A stretch of 64,000 nt of DNA from Epiperipatus broadwayi (lineage: Eukaryota; Onychophora; Udeonychophora; Euonychophora; Peripatidae): positions 7,545,011 to 7,609,010 of the forward strand of contig JAQFVV010006221.1 in assembly GCA_028023455.1 (NCBI GenBank), in the 5' to 3' direction. Below the pieces are notes generated by a model. It worked only from the letters and a program-made list of their open reading frames with translations, was not told the DNA's origin and searched no databases. The position numbers and the translations under genes are program-made. Positions 12,857-21,879 of this stretch are shown piece after piece. Position 1 is the stretch's first letter. Every line of letters starts with the position of its first letter.

Positions 12857-13183
12857 ATGGTAACATCCAAGGCCAGGGATAATATGGACAACAACCACGC
12901 TGATCAAGAACCGGACCCATCCGGATTTCTTAAATCTCCTCCAATAAGTATGAGAACTGTCCAGCAAACGAGCAAGGAAGATTCCAATCTGGATTATCTG
13001 GTGGAATTATATAAGAGAAGTGAAGAGAGGGCAAGAAATCAGGAAGAGGAAGCCCAAAGAAAAGAGACGGAGTATAAAAAGTTTACCAGGATGCTCCTCG
13101 ACGAATTGGCACAAGTGAGAGAAGGACATAGGGCTCTCCAGTGGAAACTGGAAGAATACTGCTCAGGAAATCGAAAAAAATGA
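12857..13183 (+). CDS. Gag N-terminal ORF with coiled coil (retrotransposon)
   Basis: A 108-residue frame from an ATG 1.33 kb downstream of the LTR. The first ~50 residues are Asp/Asn/Pro/Ser-rich. From about residue 50 the sequence turns into a charged heptad-like stretch rich in Glu, Arg, Lys and Gln (for example KRSEERARNQEEEAQRKETE), a probable coiled coil suited to Gag multimerisation. The frame closes at a TGA directly after a run of seven A. The downstream frame is in the -1 register and carries the capsid-like domain, so this is best read as the N-terminal part of one gag gene. The alternative is that a single-base indel in the A-run split one ORF. Confidence 0.65.
   Translation: MVTSKARDNMDNNHADQEPDPSGFLKSPPISMRTVQQTSKEDSNLDYLVELYKRSEERARNQEEEAQRKETEYKKFTRMLLDELAQVREGHRALQWKLEEYCSGNRKK
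13174..13180 (+). promoter_or_regulatory. Possible -1 ribosomal frameshift site A AAA AAA
   Basis: In the frame of the upstream ORF the sequence reads CGA AAA AAA TGA. The A AAA AAA heptamer is in the correct phase for -1 slippage and the 0-frame stop follows at once. After slippage the next codon is the ATG that opens the 13180-13998 frame, giving a continuous Gag. No downstream pseudoknot was established by eye. Homopolymer indel (biological or sequencing) is the simple alternative. Confidence 0.45.
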
Positions 13184-13998
13184 GCGAATGCCAAGATCAA
13201 ACTGAGCCAAAAATAATACAATACCTGGACAATGAAGTCCTGATAGCGAAAACAGAACCTGATGATACAAACAGTATCAACGAGACAGTGGATCTAAACC
13301 AAAGATGTTGGACCTCTAACGATGATCTACCACCTCCTCAAGCGCATAGTAGTGGGATAGATACAATCCACAGGACCTTAATTCCAGACTTACGGATTCA
13401 AACCCAACTTGCTAAGATATTAACTGTTAAAATATTTCGAGGAGAAATAGGAGAAAACTCCCACCCACACCTGGATAGCCTGCGGGATTTCTTTCAATTT
13501 TATAAAACGGATCCGCATGAACAGACTGCTATCGCTAGCCATCATTTATATGGCTATGCAAAAGATTGGTGGGGCATGTTGGTGAAAAAACCAAACAACT
13601 TAGCAAATTACTGTAGCCTGTTACTAAGATATTATTGGAGTGAGGATCGGCAGAGCAGAATTCTAAATACCATTTGCCAGGAAAAGTACGGAGCGATCAA
13701 GGAAACACACATGCAATTTTTCATTCACCAGGTCAATCGCCTTCTATCACTTAGCACGCTTGCCTTTTCTGATACTCATATTATACGTACCGTTCAACAG
13801 AATATGCCGCTACCGATACAACAGCTGATGGCGGGCAGCAGAATCAAAGAGGTGGAGGAAATGGCCGAATTCTTAACCACTCTGGATTTCAGTCCCTGGG
13901 CCAAAGAACCACCAGACAAGGTAAAGAGACCTGATAATCCGAGACTGCAGTCATCAAATTATAAAAGCAGTTATTGCCCACCAGACCCAGAATTATAG
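13180..13998 (+). CDS. Gag capsid-like protein of LTR retrotransposon
   Basis: About 272 residues from ATG 13180 (the frame is open further upstream, to 13141). The central part, from roughly residue 75, resembles the Retrotrans_gag capsid domain: a conserved DSLRDFFQFYK helix start, GYAKDWWGML around the Trp pair, then YYWSEDRQSRI and a run of helices to MAEFLTTLDF. The C-terminus ends PPDPEL with no CCHC zinc knuckle and no protease. The decayed inner copy (18233-18685, minus) ends at the corresponding PPDPGL stop, so the gag-only ending is ancestral to both. Ty3-like affinity is likely but unproven. Probably forms particles in trans with pol from another element. Confidence 0.75.
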   Translation: MSECQDQTEPKIIQYLDNEVLIAKTEPDDTNSINETVDLNQRCWTSNDDLPPPQAHSSGIDTIHRTLIPDLRIQTQLAKILTVKIFRGEIGENSHPHLDSLRDFFQFYKTDPHEQTAIASHHLYGYAKDWWGMLVKKPNNLANYCSLLLRYYWSEDRQSRILNTICQEKYGAIKETHMQFFIHQVNRLLSLSTLAFSDTHIIRTVQQNMPLPIQQLMAGSRIKEVEEMAEFLTTLDFSPWAKEPPDKVKRPDNPRLQSSNYKSSYCPPDPEL

Positions 13999-14139
13999 TA
14001 GTTTTTTTTTTTTAAAAAAAAAAAAAAACCACAACAACAACAACAAAAAAAAGAAATGGACACATCACAGGATAATATAAAAAGGAGATCGGATATAAAC
14101 AGTGTTAAATGATTAGTTTTTTTTAAATAAAATTTTGTT

Positions 14140-14154
14140 GAAAGAGGGGGGGGA
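14140..14154 (+). other. Purine tract downstream of gag
   Basis: GAAAGAGGGGGGGGA, a pure purine run 200 nt before the 3' LTR. It resembles a polypurine tract but is not adjacent to the LTR. The sequence directly before the 3' LTR (CACTAAGGGAATG) is only a short purine patch. The inner element has a comparable patch (GGGAAGTACGGGGAAA, read on the minus strand) abutting its LTR, so the functional tract may be the short one. Confidence 0.4.
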
Positions 14155-14193
14155 TAATAAAAAAATGTTCGCTAGATGGTAGATTTATTAATA

Positions 14194-14230
14194 TGATCCG
14201 GGTATATAATTCAGTTTCGTTTCTTCATTA
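14194..14230 (+). repeat. Right arm of inverted repeat flanking gag (outer)
   Basis: GATCCGGGTATATAATTCAG followed by TTTCGTTTCTTC. Reverse complement of 12371-12405 with a few mismatches and a 2-nt insertion. Confidence 0.6.
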
Positions 14231-14353
14231 TATTTATATCCTGTACATTATGGGTTATCTTGTAAATTTTTTTTTATGCAGGCTTCATAGGTGGACAACT
14301 GTTGTAAGATCTTTTTTTTTAACAATTTTTTTTGTTCCGTCACTAAGGGAATG

Positions 14354-15130
14354 TGAAACAGTAAGGTCTGCTTTGCAGATCTTTGTTTCACCTTTTCTCA
14401 CCTACTTTCTACCCTCATACCTTAGTTTGAACCCCAATCTATCATAGTGTGTCTGCAATACACTTATATACCGAAAATTCCGCCTAATTTTAAACCATGA
14501 GCACAATGCTCATATTATATATATAACTGATTCCCAAATAAATAAAAGATTATGAATTATGTATTTGTTCACATAATTTACATTTATTTAAAAGTAGGTT
14601 ATATAAGTTGTAATTGCACACACACTATGATATCCATTTTAAAACATATCAAAATTATAAATTGTTAAAGTTATTTTGTTTGAATCTATTTACAAATATA
14701 TTACTGTCATAATATATTTTGATTTAAAATAAAATTCATTTAGTAAATATTCATTTAGTAAATAGATTCAAATATTGCAATTTAAAAAGTAAAATCATTT
14801 TCTTTAATTTAATAAAAGTTATTCCAAATATTTCTGTTAAAATAAATGAGGGACAATAGTTTAATTAGTAAATGTTGTATAAGTTTATCTAAAAACAGCA
14901 GATGTCCACTTAAGGTTTTCTTTAATTAATAACAGTAATTTTTAACTAAATCTAGTTTGTAATTCGAATGTCAACAGGGAAATTAACAAAAGAAATTAAT
15001 TAATGTTGAATTCCTTTAGACATTCCGATGATTTAATTACAGCTGATAAGTCTGATATTTTTGTAATGCTCCAGGGCAGTTCTATTGTTAAATTCTACTA
15101 TAAAAAGGAGGTTTTTCTTTTGTTCTCCAG
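14354..15130 (+). repeat. Outer element 3' LTR, first part
   Basis: Near-identical to 8818-9591, including the terminal stem-loop. It breaks off exactly at TTCTCCAG, where the inner element begins. The remaining 1.93 kb of this LTR resumes at 21880 (after CCAG 21876-21879). Confidence 0.88.
15127..15130. repeat. Target-site duplication CCAG, left of inner element
   Basis: CCAG is present once in the uninterrupted LTR (9588-9591) and on both sides of the inner element (15127-15130 and 21876-21879). This proves a clean insertion with a 4-bp duplication, as expected of integrase-type LTR elements. Confidence 0.9.
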
Positions 15131-15136
15131 TGTAAT

Positions 15137-15390
15137 GGCCAGAAAACGTGTGACTCGTAAACATAGTGCAGAATTCGACCACCATACAGAACAGAAGCAC
15201 CATCGAGTAGCGAAGCCACCCGTGGTACTGAGTTCGAACATAGTTTATCGGTTCCGCAATACAATCCACGAAACAACGCATCTGATGCGACATTAGTAAA
15301 TATTTCCTTAGGCACGGTGGTCAGGGATATGCAAAAGACTCATGATTTTCTCGAGTTAGCCAATAACCAAACTAATATTAATTAAACATT
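15137..15390 (+). pseudogene. Small antisense ORF at the LTR end, frameshifted
   Basis: Reads antisense to the element from about ARKRVTRKHSAEFDHHTEQ. In this copy and at 19267-19524 the frame breaks after CATCGAG because one base is missing compared with the solo LTR (CATCGAGG in its antisense, 57499-57741). There the frame runs on for 80 codons to LANNQTTNIN. The aligned part of the outer LTR is in a different frame. Conservation as protein is therefore doubtful, and the open frame may be incidental. Confidence 0.35.
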
Positions 15391-15931
15391 CATATTTACA
15401 TAATCGAGGAAATATTATATAGAACGGGTATCGAATGAATGAAACGTAACTGCAAACGTATAGTTTAAAATTATTTATTAATACATTTTAATAAAACAAT
15501 CATTAATAATAATATTTTGTGGATTTAAAGCTTCAGTAGCAGGATTTGCGACATGACTATATTTTAAAAAATACATTTATTTATTTAGACATCATTTTAT
15601 ATTGAGAATTTCAGTAGCGGTATTTCCGATACTGAAATGTTTACAAAAGGAATTCACTTATTTGAAGGTGTAATCTAGCTACCTAAAATTCTCGAGTAAG
15701 TATTTCTAATGCATGCCTGGAGGTATTTATACCTTTGCAATGCAAGAGTCTAAAGTAAGATTTAAGAGTAGCGGCGGACATATATTTATTTAATTAAACT
15801 ATTTATTTTATGACTAAGGGCAAACATTTATTTGAGAGTGAATTACGAAGATAATGCAGAGGCGGAGTGATATATAGAATAATAGAATTGAGCAAAGGAA
15901 CACGTGGTACGCTTTAGAAAGGCGATATGGA

Positions 15932-16237
15932 ATGGCAGTATATCAAAACTGCAATGCCGCGAATGGGTTTATAAGAATATTAGACTGGTCTCTGCCTCGG
16001 TCTGACGAAGTAAGGTGTCACATAAGCATAACCAGGGACAAGCGGTACGTGGCACGATTTGCCGGCTGGCTACATGACATTGTCAAATCCTACGGGAGCA
16101 CCCATTATGCCCGCTTGTGTAGGACGACTGGGGTTAATTTCAACCCTGAAGAATCCGGAAATTTCACGGCAGAATGGGTCATCGCATCTCTAAAACGTAA
16201 CACATGTATACTGATAATTGATTATGATGAGATTTAA
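15932..16237 (+). CDS. Antisense ORF in the inner LTR, unknown function (copy 1)
   Basis: A 101-codon ORF from an ATG inside GGAATGGCAGTAT, antisense to the inner element. Composition is clearly richer in G+C than the surrounding LTR. The product is mixed, with no signal peptide or membrane segment; notable stretches are SDEVRCHISITRDK, FAGWLHDIVKSYGS and FNPEESGNF. The frame is open in all three LTR copies (15932, 20071, and the diverged solo LTR at 56573-56869 minus). The open frame also extends about 18 codons upstream of this ATG. I recognise no family. It could be an accessory protein made from an antisense promoter, a captured gene fragment, or chance. Confidence 0.4.
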   Translation: MAVYQNCNAANGFIRILDWSLPRSDEVRCHISITRDKRYVARFAGWLHDIVKSYGSTHYARLCRTTGVNFNPEESGNFTAEWVIASLKRNTCILIIDYDEI

Positions 16238-17904
16238 ATAGATTTCTAATTCGGCTCTACATTATCAACATTTACTAAAGAACGTTGGTGACTCTCAAAG
16301 AAATGTAATTTTCTGAAATTATTCACTGATTATTTAATAAATATAAAACATATATAACTTGGGAATTATTATAACTAATACGTCAGCCATTTGCGAAGTA
16401 GTAGACCCCTGCATTACAATAAATGAAGCATTGAATGCGTGTCGATTTATATGAAAGTTAAGTTATTAAAGAAAGTAAATATTAATGAAAATTTGACACG
16501 CATTCATTGTTTTAAGCAATCATAGATTTAAACTTTGAAAATTGAAATAATTATGAGCATGCAATAATTAAATAATAACTATAGATAGAAATGTAGATTA
16601 TAGAAATACGCACCCAAGACAGAATGAGGTAAGCTAGATTAGTAGAGAAATTTACACATTAAGTTAATTATTCAGTTTTAGTTATACATATGGTAATTTA
16701 CATTTTATAATTTAGATAAGTAGTATGAAGAAGAGCTATAGCATATTATTAGAGTACTCTAGAGTTTGAACACAGACAGGTACCTGTTTTATAAGAAGTT
16801 TTCCGAGTCCATTGGTTAAGTAGCAAATAGTTCATGAGTGGCAATTCTTTCTTGTATTTAGACGTTTCATTTTACTTTCACAGCAGCAAAAAGTTCACGA
16901 GTGGCAATTCTTTCTTGTATTAAGATATTCATTTAATTTCATGGCAGCAGCAGCTTTCTCATTTATTTCAGGCAGCAGATCTTCATGGTGGACTTATGAC
17001 GGGCAATGGAAAGTTCAGCATCCGATAGGCCATCTCCCAGTGGAGAATAATCTAGGTGCTTTACTCGGTCATACCTTGGCAGGAACAAATTATTTTTATA
17101 TTTTTGGAGACTCTCAGTGATCGAGAGCAAAGCTAAAGTTTAAGTGAATGTCTCCAGCAAGTCTAAGATGGCCTCTTTTTTTTTATCTTGATCTTTCACA
17201 TTTTTGTTAAGATATTTTTAGGTTCTACTTAATCTGCCCTGAGGATAATCAATGCATTTAGTTGGTTTTTAATTAAAGAAAGCTGCCATTCTATTGTTTA
17301 CATTTTACATTTACTAATTAATTTTGGGGAATTTTTTCTTTAATTAATCTATTATCTATCACTGACCGATGCTTTTAAATTTCAAAAACAAAAAGGGAAC
17401 ATAAGATTATTTTAACTTTTAATTAAATATTACATCAGATATTTTTAGAATTATTATTAAATGAAATTTAAACAAAGCAATAAATACGAACTTTATAATC
17501 CAAAATAAATGATTAAAGTTATACAAAATTATATAACTAAAAGAAATCTAAATTATATTATTTTATCCCTATTTATTGCGTTTAATTTGAGATCGAAATG
17601 TGTGCGTGTTTATGCTGAATTCTACACATATTTATACACTTCTAAAATTGCTACACACACAATTCGATACCAAAAAGTTTAAATTTGGGCGGGATAGATC
17701 GGTCAGTGAGAGACGACAGAAAAAGGTGAAACTTAAGATTCGAATACGAATCTTACTGTTTCATTTCCCCGTACTTCCCGTGAACAATTAAGGAAGAACA
17801 AAGGAGGCAAGAAAGAGAAAAAAAATTTACATTACATAATTGAAAGATGAAAAAAAATTATTATTGTTTTTACAGATATTGAAATATAGAAAGCAGAGAT
17901 TACA

Positions 17905-17938
17905 TGAAGCAACGAACAATTTATATACCCGGATCTAG
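17905..17938 (-). repeat. Inverted-repeat arm after gag (inner element)
   Basis: AACGAACAATTTATATACCC followed by GGATCTAG. Inverse of 18971-19000 and homologue of the outer pair 12371-12405 / 14194-14230. Confidence 0.55.
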
Positions 17939-18232
17939 AATTTATAGTTTAATTAAGATGGTCTAATTTGGCCGTGTCTGGTTAAAATCATAGTAATAAT
18001 TAGTTAAACTGAATGTATATATATAAAAAATTCTTAAAATAGGATTAGTTAGTATAATATAAAAAATTTTTTAAGAGTAATAATAATTAAAACAATAATA
18101 TATATATATAATAAAATTTCTATCTAAAACCCTATTTGACTAAAGTACAATCCATTCAACCAAGTTCATTATATCAAGTTCATTTTAATATTTTCATATA
18201 TGTTTAATAACCATCCTAATAGTCTAATATTT

Positions 18233-18685
18233 TTACAACCCTGGGTCAGGTGGATAATACCCATCTCTCGTCATCGATGACTGCGGCCTTGGGTTTTCTA
18301 ATCGTTGCCTTTTATCAGGTGGTTCTTTGGCCCAATAGTTCATATCCACGGTAAGAAATTCAACCATTTCTCTTATATCTTTTATCCGACTACCTGCCAT
18401 TAATTGTTGGATGGTTAGCGGCATACTACGCTGGATGGTCCCTATGATATGTGAATCTGAAAAGGCAAACATTGTAAGGGATTTAAACTGGTTCGCTTGG
18501 CGGAGGAAAAACTGTGTGTGCATTTCTTGGGGTCTCGTCCCATATTTTTCCTGGCAGAGCGTATTGTAGATACCGCTTTGACGCTTATCGCTCCAGTAAT
18601 GCTTCATTAACGCATCTTTGTCCACTAGCATTTGACTACTCCCCACCGGTATATTGGCCCTAAGACACTCTTTCGCTGCCCTCAC
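18233..18685 (-). pseudogene. Truncated gag of the inner element
   Basis: A 150-codon frame whose last ~115 residues match the C-terminal half of the outer Gag: YWSDKRQSGIYNTLCQEKYG, a divergent helix region, then the shared block IQQLMAGSRIK, WAKEPPDK and a PPDPGL end. The coiled coil, the linker and the first half of the capsid domain with its Trp pair are absent. The first ~30 residues have no counterpart, consistent with an internal deletion near 18690. Still open, so a short product is possible, but it is unlikely to assemble alone. Sequence identity with the outer copy is moderate, indicating separate subfamilies rather than a recent duplicate. Confidence 0.7.
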
Positions 18686-18970
18686 CTACTCTACATTGCC
18701 CTATCTCTATATTGCTGTGTTTAACATATTTAACATATATATTATAGTGAACTACTGGTTACGCGTATAATAAGCTACTGCTGTCTATGATATATATATT
18801 TGTACTTTAACAAAATATTTACTATTAACATATATAACAAGCTTCTGCTGTCTATGCTATATATATAACGGTAATTTAATAAAAAAAAATCAATGCTACT
18901 TGCTTTCTCATTTAACGACTGATTACTTTTTTTTTTGACATATATATATATATAAAGCAAAATATTTCAT

Positions 18971-19000
18971 TAGATCCGAGTATTTTCGTTCCTTCTTAAA
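18971..19000 (+). repeat. Inverted-repeat arm before gag (inner element)
   Basis: TAGATCCGAGTATTTTCGTT followed by CCTTCTTAAA. Partner of 17905-17938; a shared GCTTTC block just outside both arms extends the match. Confidence 0.55.
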
Positions 19001-19214
19001 TTACACACACATCCCTGCTTTCCTTAAATTTGTTATTACGCCTGCTGTCCTTTCATTCACTCGACCCACATTATTTCACTCAATTTATTTTTTTTCATTA
19101 TTTTTATCAAAAGAAAATCGTATATATATAAAATAATTAGCCAACTCGAGTAACAAACGCTAAAAGAAATTTATATGCGTTATATTTTGCTCAGGGTATA
19201 TATGGGTTTTTTGT

Positions 19215-19242
19215 ATCGAACGCTACACGTTGGAAAGCGCCA
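19215..19242 (-). other. tRNA-Lys-like primer-binding site of the inner element
   Basis: Read on the minus strand: TGGCGCTTTCCAACGTGTAG then CGTTCGAT. Aligns with the Lys-1,2-type complement TGGCGC(CC)AACGTGGGGC TCGAA, with insertions. It lies 24 nt inside the LTR boundary, separated by an A/T tract, matching the 26-nt offset in the outer element. Confidence 0.55.
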
Positions 19243-19266
19243 AATGCTAAAAAAAAATTTTTACTA

Positions 19267-21875
19267 TGTAACGGTCAGAAAACGTGTGACTCGTAAACAT
19301 AGTGCAGAATTCGACCACCATACAGAACAGCAGCACCATCAAGTAGCGAAGCCACCCGTGGTACTGAGTTCGAACATAGTTTATCGGTTCCACAATACAA
19401 TCCACGAAACAACGCATCTGATGTGACATTAGTAAATATTTCGTTAGGTACGGTGGTCACGGATATGCAAGAGACTCATGATTTTATTCTCGAGTTAGCC
19501 AATAACCAAACTAATATTAATTAAATATTCATATTTACATAATCGAGGAAATATTATATAGAACGGGTATTGAATGAATGAAGAGTAACTGCAAACGTAT
19601 AGTTTAAAATTATTTATTAATACATTTTAATAAAACAATCATTAATAATAATATTTTGTGGATTTAAAGCTTCAGTAGCGGGATTTGCGAAATGACTATA
19701 TTTTAAAAAATACATTTATTTATTTAGACATCATTTTATATTGAGAATTTCAGTAGCGGTATTTCCGATACTGAAATGTTTACAAAAGGAATTCACTTAT
19801 TTGAAGGCGTAATCTAGCTACCTAAAATTCTTGAGTAAGTATTTCTAATGCATGCCTGGAGGGATTTATACCTTTGCAATGCAAGAGTCTAAAGTAAGAT
19901 TTAAGAGTAGCGGTGGACATATATTTATTTAATTAAACTATTTATTTTATGACTAAGGGCAAACATTTATTTGAGAGTGAATTACGAAGATAATGCAGAG
20001 GCGGAGTGATATATAGAATAATAGAATTGAGCAAAGGAACACGTGGTACGCTTTAGAAAGGCGATATGGAATGGCAGTATATCAAAACTGCAATGCCGCG
20101 AATGGGTTTATAAGAATATTAGACTGGTCTCTGCCTCGGTCCGACGAAGTAAGGTGTCACATAAGCATAACCAGGGACAAGCGGTACGTGGCACGATTTG
20201 CCGGCTGGCTGCATGACATTGTCAAATCCTACGGGAGCACCCATTATGCCCGCTTGTGTAGGACAACTGGGTTTAATTTCAACCCTGAAGAATCCGGAAA
20301 TTTCACGGCGGAATGGGTCATCGCGTCTCTAAAACGTAACACATGTATACTGATAATTGATTATGATGAGATTTAAATAGATTTCTAATTCGGCTCTACA
20401 TTATCAACATTTACTAAAGAATGTTGGTGACTCTCAAAGAAATGTAATTTTCTGGAATTATTCACTGATTATTTAATAAATACAAAACATATATAACTTG
20501 GGAATTATTATAACTAATACGTCAGCCATTTGCGAAGTAGTAGACCCCTGCATTACAATAAATGAAGCATTGAATGCGTGTCGATTTATATGAAAGTTAA
20601 GATTTGACACGCATTCATTGTTTTAAGCGATCTTAGATTTAAACTTTGAAAATTGAAATAATTATGAGCATGCAATAATTAAATAATAACTATAGATAGA
20701 AATGTAGATTATAGAAATACGCACTCAAGACAGAATGAGATAAGCTAGATTAATAGAGAAATTTACACATTAAGTTAATTATTCAGTTTTAGTTATACAT
20801 ATGGTAGTTTACATTTTATAATTTAGATAAGTAGTATGAAGAAGAGCTATAGCATATTATTAGAGTACTATAGAGTTTGAACACAGACAGGTACCTGTTT
20901 TATAAGAAGTTTTCCGAGTCCATTGGTTAAGTAGCAAATAGTTCATGAGTGGCAATTCTTTCTTGTATTTAGACGTTTCATTTTACTTTCACAGCAGCAA
21001 AAAGTTCACGAGTGGCAATTCTTTCTTGTATTAAGATATTCATTTAATTTCATGGCAGCAGCAGCTTTCTCATTTATTTCAGGCAGAAGATCTTCATGGT
21101 GAACTTATGACGGGCAATGGAAAGTTCAGCATCCGATAGGCCATCTCCCGGTGGAGAATAATCTAGGTGCTTTATTCGGTCATACCTTGGCAGGAACAAA
21201 TTATTTTTATATTTTTGGAGACTCTCAGTGATCGAGAGCAAAGCTAAAGTTTAAGTCAATGTCTCCAGCAAGTCTAAGATGGCCTCTTTTTTTTATCTTG
21301 ATCTTTCACATTTTTGTTAAGATATTTTTAGGTTCTACTTAATCTGCCCTGAGGATAATCAATGCATTTAGTTGGTTTTTAATTAAAGAAAGCTGCCATT
21401 CTATTGTTTACATTTTACATTTACTAATTAATTTTGGGGAATTTTTTCTTTAATTAATCTATTATCTATCACTGACCGATGCTTTTAAATTTCAAAGACA
21501 AAAAGGGAACATAGGATCATTTTAACTTTTAATTAAATATTACATTAGATTTTTTTTTAGAATTATTATTAAATGAAATGTAAACAAAGCAATAAATACG
21601 AACTTTATAATCCAAAATAAATGATTAAAATTATACAAAATTATATAACTAAAAGAAATCTAAATTATATTATTTTATCCCTATTTATTGCGTTTAATTT
21701 GAGATCGAAATGTGTGCATGTTTATGCTGAATTCTACACATATTTATACACTTCTAAGATTGCTACACACACAATTCGATACCAAAAAGTTTAAATTTGG
21801 GCGGGATAGATCGGTCAATGAGAGACGACAGAAAAAGGTGAAACTTAAGATTCGAATATGAATCTTACTGTTTCA
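19267..21875 (-). repeat. Inner element LTR (5' in element orientation)
   Basis: 2.61 kb, TGTAACGGTCAGAA ... CTTACTGTTTCA on the plus strand. Near-identical to 15131-17763 with scattered substitutions and one deletion of about 30 nt. Followed directly by CCAG and the rest of the outer LTR. Confidence 0.88.
20071..20376 (+). CDS. Antisense ORF in the inner LTR, unknown function (copy 2)
   Basis: Same 101-codon frame as at 15932, differing in one residue (Val to Phe in the TTGxNFNPEES stretch). The handful of nucleotide differences are otherwise mostly silent. Because the two LTRs were identical at insertion, this pair says little about selection; the more diverged solo-LTR copy is the informative comparison. 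No promoter could be assigned. Confidence 0.4.
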   Translation: MAVYQNCNAANGFIRILDWSLPRSDEVRCHISITRDKRYVARFAGWLHDIVKSYGSTHYARLCRTTGFNFNPEESGNFTAEWVIASLKRNTCILIIDYDEI

Positions 21876-21879
21876 CCAG

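Larger units (their letters stand above)
15131..17763 (-). repeat. Inner element LTR (3' in element orientation)
   Basis: 2.63 kb with TG...CA ends. Contains two antisense ORFs, a duplicated TTCAGTAGCGG-type motif (about 15530-15640), and a tandem duplication of about 75 bp at about 16820-16940 (AGTTCATGAGTGGCAATTCT / AGTTCACGAGTGGCAATTCT). The end at 17736-17763 has the palindrome AAGATTCGAATACGAATCTT followed by ACTGTTTCA. Confidence 0.88.
17764..19266 (-). other. Inner element internal region
   Basis: 1.5 kb between the two LTRs, read on the minus strand: primer-site motif next to the 19267 LTR, inverted-repeat arm (18971-19000), AT-rich leader with duplicated TGCTGTCTATG(A/C)TATATATA near 18780 and 18847, truncated gag (18685-18233), second arm (17938-17905), and purine patch abutting the LTR at 17764. 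About 1.3 kb shorter than the outer internal region. The Gag N-terminal coiled-coil part is missing. Confidence 0.75.
15131..21875 (-). mobile_element. Inner gag-only LTR retrotransposon nested in the outer 3' LTR
   Basis: On the plus strand it starts TGTAATGGCCAGAAAACG and ends CTTACTGTTTCA. In its own (minus) orientation that is TGAAACAGTAAG ... TTACA, the same ends as the outer element. LTRs are 19267-21875 (5' in its orientation) and 15131-17763 (3'). The internal region 17764-19266 is 1.5 kb and holds a truncated gag. LTR copies differ by a few percent and by a deletion of about 30 nt near 20600 relative to 16460-16490. It belongs to a sister subfamily of the outer element: LTR ends, primer site and gag are homologous but most LTR sequence is not alignable. 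Confidence 0.88.
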
